From NCBI GenBank assembly GCA_029865465.1, contig JAOUGW010000003.1, positions 1 through 41,310 on the forward strand: a DNA stretch of 41,310 nt, written 5' to 3'. The notes below the pieces were generated by a model. The model did no database searches and was not told where the DNA came from. It saw nothing but the letters and a program-made list of their open reading frames with translations. The translations under genes were made by a program, and so were the position numbers. This document shows positions 41,288-41,310 of the stretch, one piece after another. This stretch comes from Gammaproteobacteria bacterium. Its GTDB lineage: Bacteria; Pseudomonadota; Gammaproteobacteria; Steroidobacterales; Steroidobacteraceae. Numbering within the stretch: position 1 is the stretch's first letter; every line of letters starts with the position of its first letter.

Positions 41288-41310
41288 AGGGGCGCCATCT
41301 TAGATCAATG

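Overview
The window is GC-rich, densely coded bacterial chromosome with no RNA genes, mobile elements or CRISPR array that I can see. The gene content (NadA/NadB, TonB-dependent receptors, tetratricopeptide sulfotransferase, TRAP and APC transporters, bufferin-type DUF2282/DUF692/DUF2063 proteins, ECF sigma factor with zinc-finger anti-sigma) points to a free-living proteobacterium, most likely a gammaproteobacterium of the Steroidobacterales/Nevskiales/Xanthomonadales kind. This placement is inference from content only. Two genes are broken by single-base shifts (near 6210 and 40722). Both are otherwise well preserved, so draft-quality sequence errors are as likely as real decay.

Region by region. 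(1) Positions 1-12119, minus strand: eleven tightly packed or overlapping genes read as one probable operon. In transcription order: exported retropepsin-like protease, SMP-30 lactonase, TerB-HIRAN-membrane fusion, exported gluzincin peptidase, class III aminotransferase, P5C-dehydrogenase-like aldehyde dehydrogenase, two-subunit CoA-transferase, a second class III aminotransferase, APC amino acid permease, and a truncated M14/AstE-like exported hydrolase. It looks like uptake and breakdown of a peptide-derived or omega-amino acid. (2) 12209-15666, plus: small membrane protein, porin-like outer membrane protein, ZnuA-like binding protein and ZnuB-like permease, with no ATPase gene; a perfect palindrome terminates it against a convergent amino acid permease (15715-17061). 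(3) 17214-22735: TRAP binding protein, two YbjQ proteins and an M48 peptidase on plus; TRAP large and small permeases and a flavodoxin-like protein on minus. (4) 22799-24779, minus: bufferin operon bufA2-bufB-bufC. (5) 24963-28946: exported glycerophosphodiesterase, then divergently an MTA phosphorylase, MtnA and class II aldolase set (DHAP shunt for methylthioadenosine salvage). (6) 29204-35238: a TonB-dependent receptor with a good sigma70 promoter and leader hairpin, a TPR-sulfotransferase, and a convergent haem-type TonB receptor. (7) 35391-38020: nadA-nadB. (8) 38024-39702: a second bufferin (DUF2282) with a DoxX protein, convergent with an ECF sigma/ZAS anti-sigma pair. (9) 39773-41287, minus: MAPEG protein and a frameshifted saccharopine-dehydrogenase-like reductase.

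The strongest new observation joins regions 4 and 8. The two bufferin precursor genes, about 13 kb apart on opposite strands, are each preceded by the same promoter-like element, TGTAA-N18-CGACTAA, with exactly the same spacer length and unrelated spacer sequence. Each is followed by a stem-loop in the leader. The ECF sigma factor next to the second bufferin is the obvious candidate reader. The second bufferin locus has a DoxX protein but no modifying enzymes, while the first has the enzymes but no DoxX, so the two loci look like halves of one ECF-controlled, probably copper-responsive, bufferin system.
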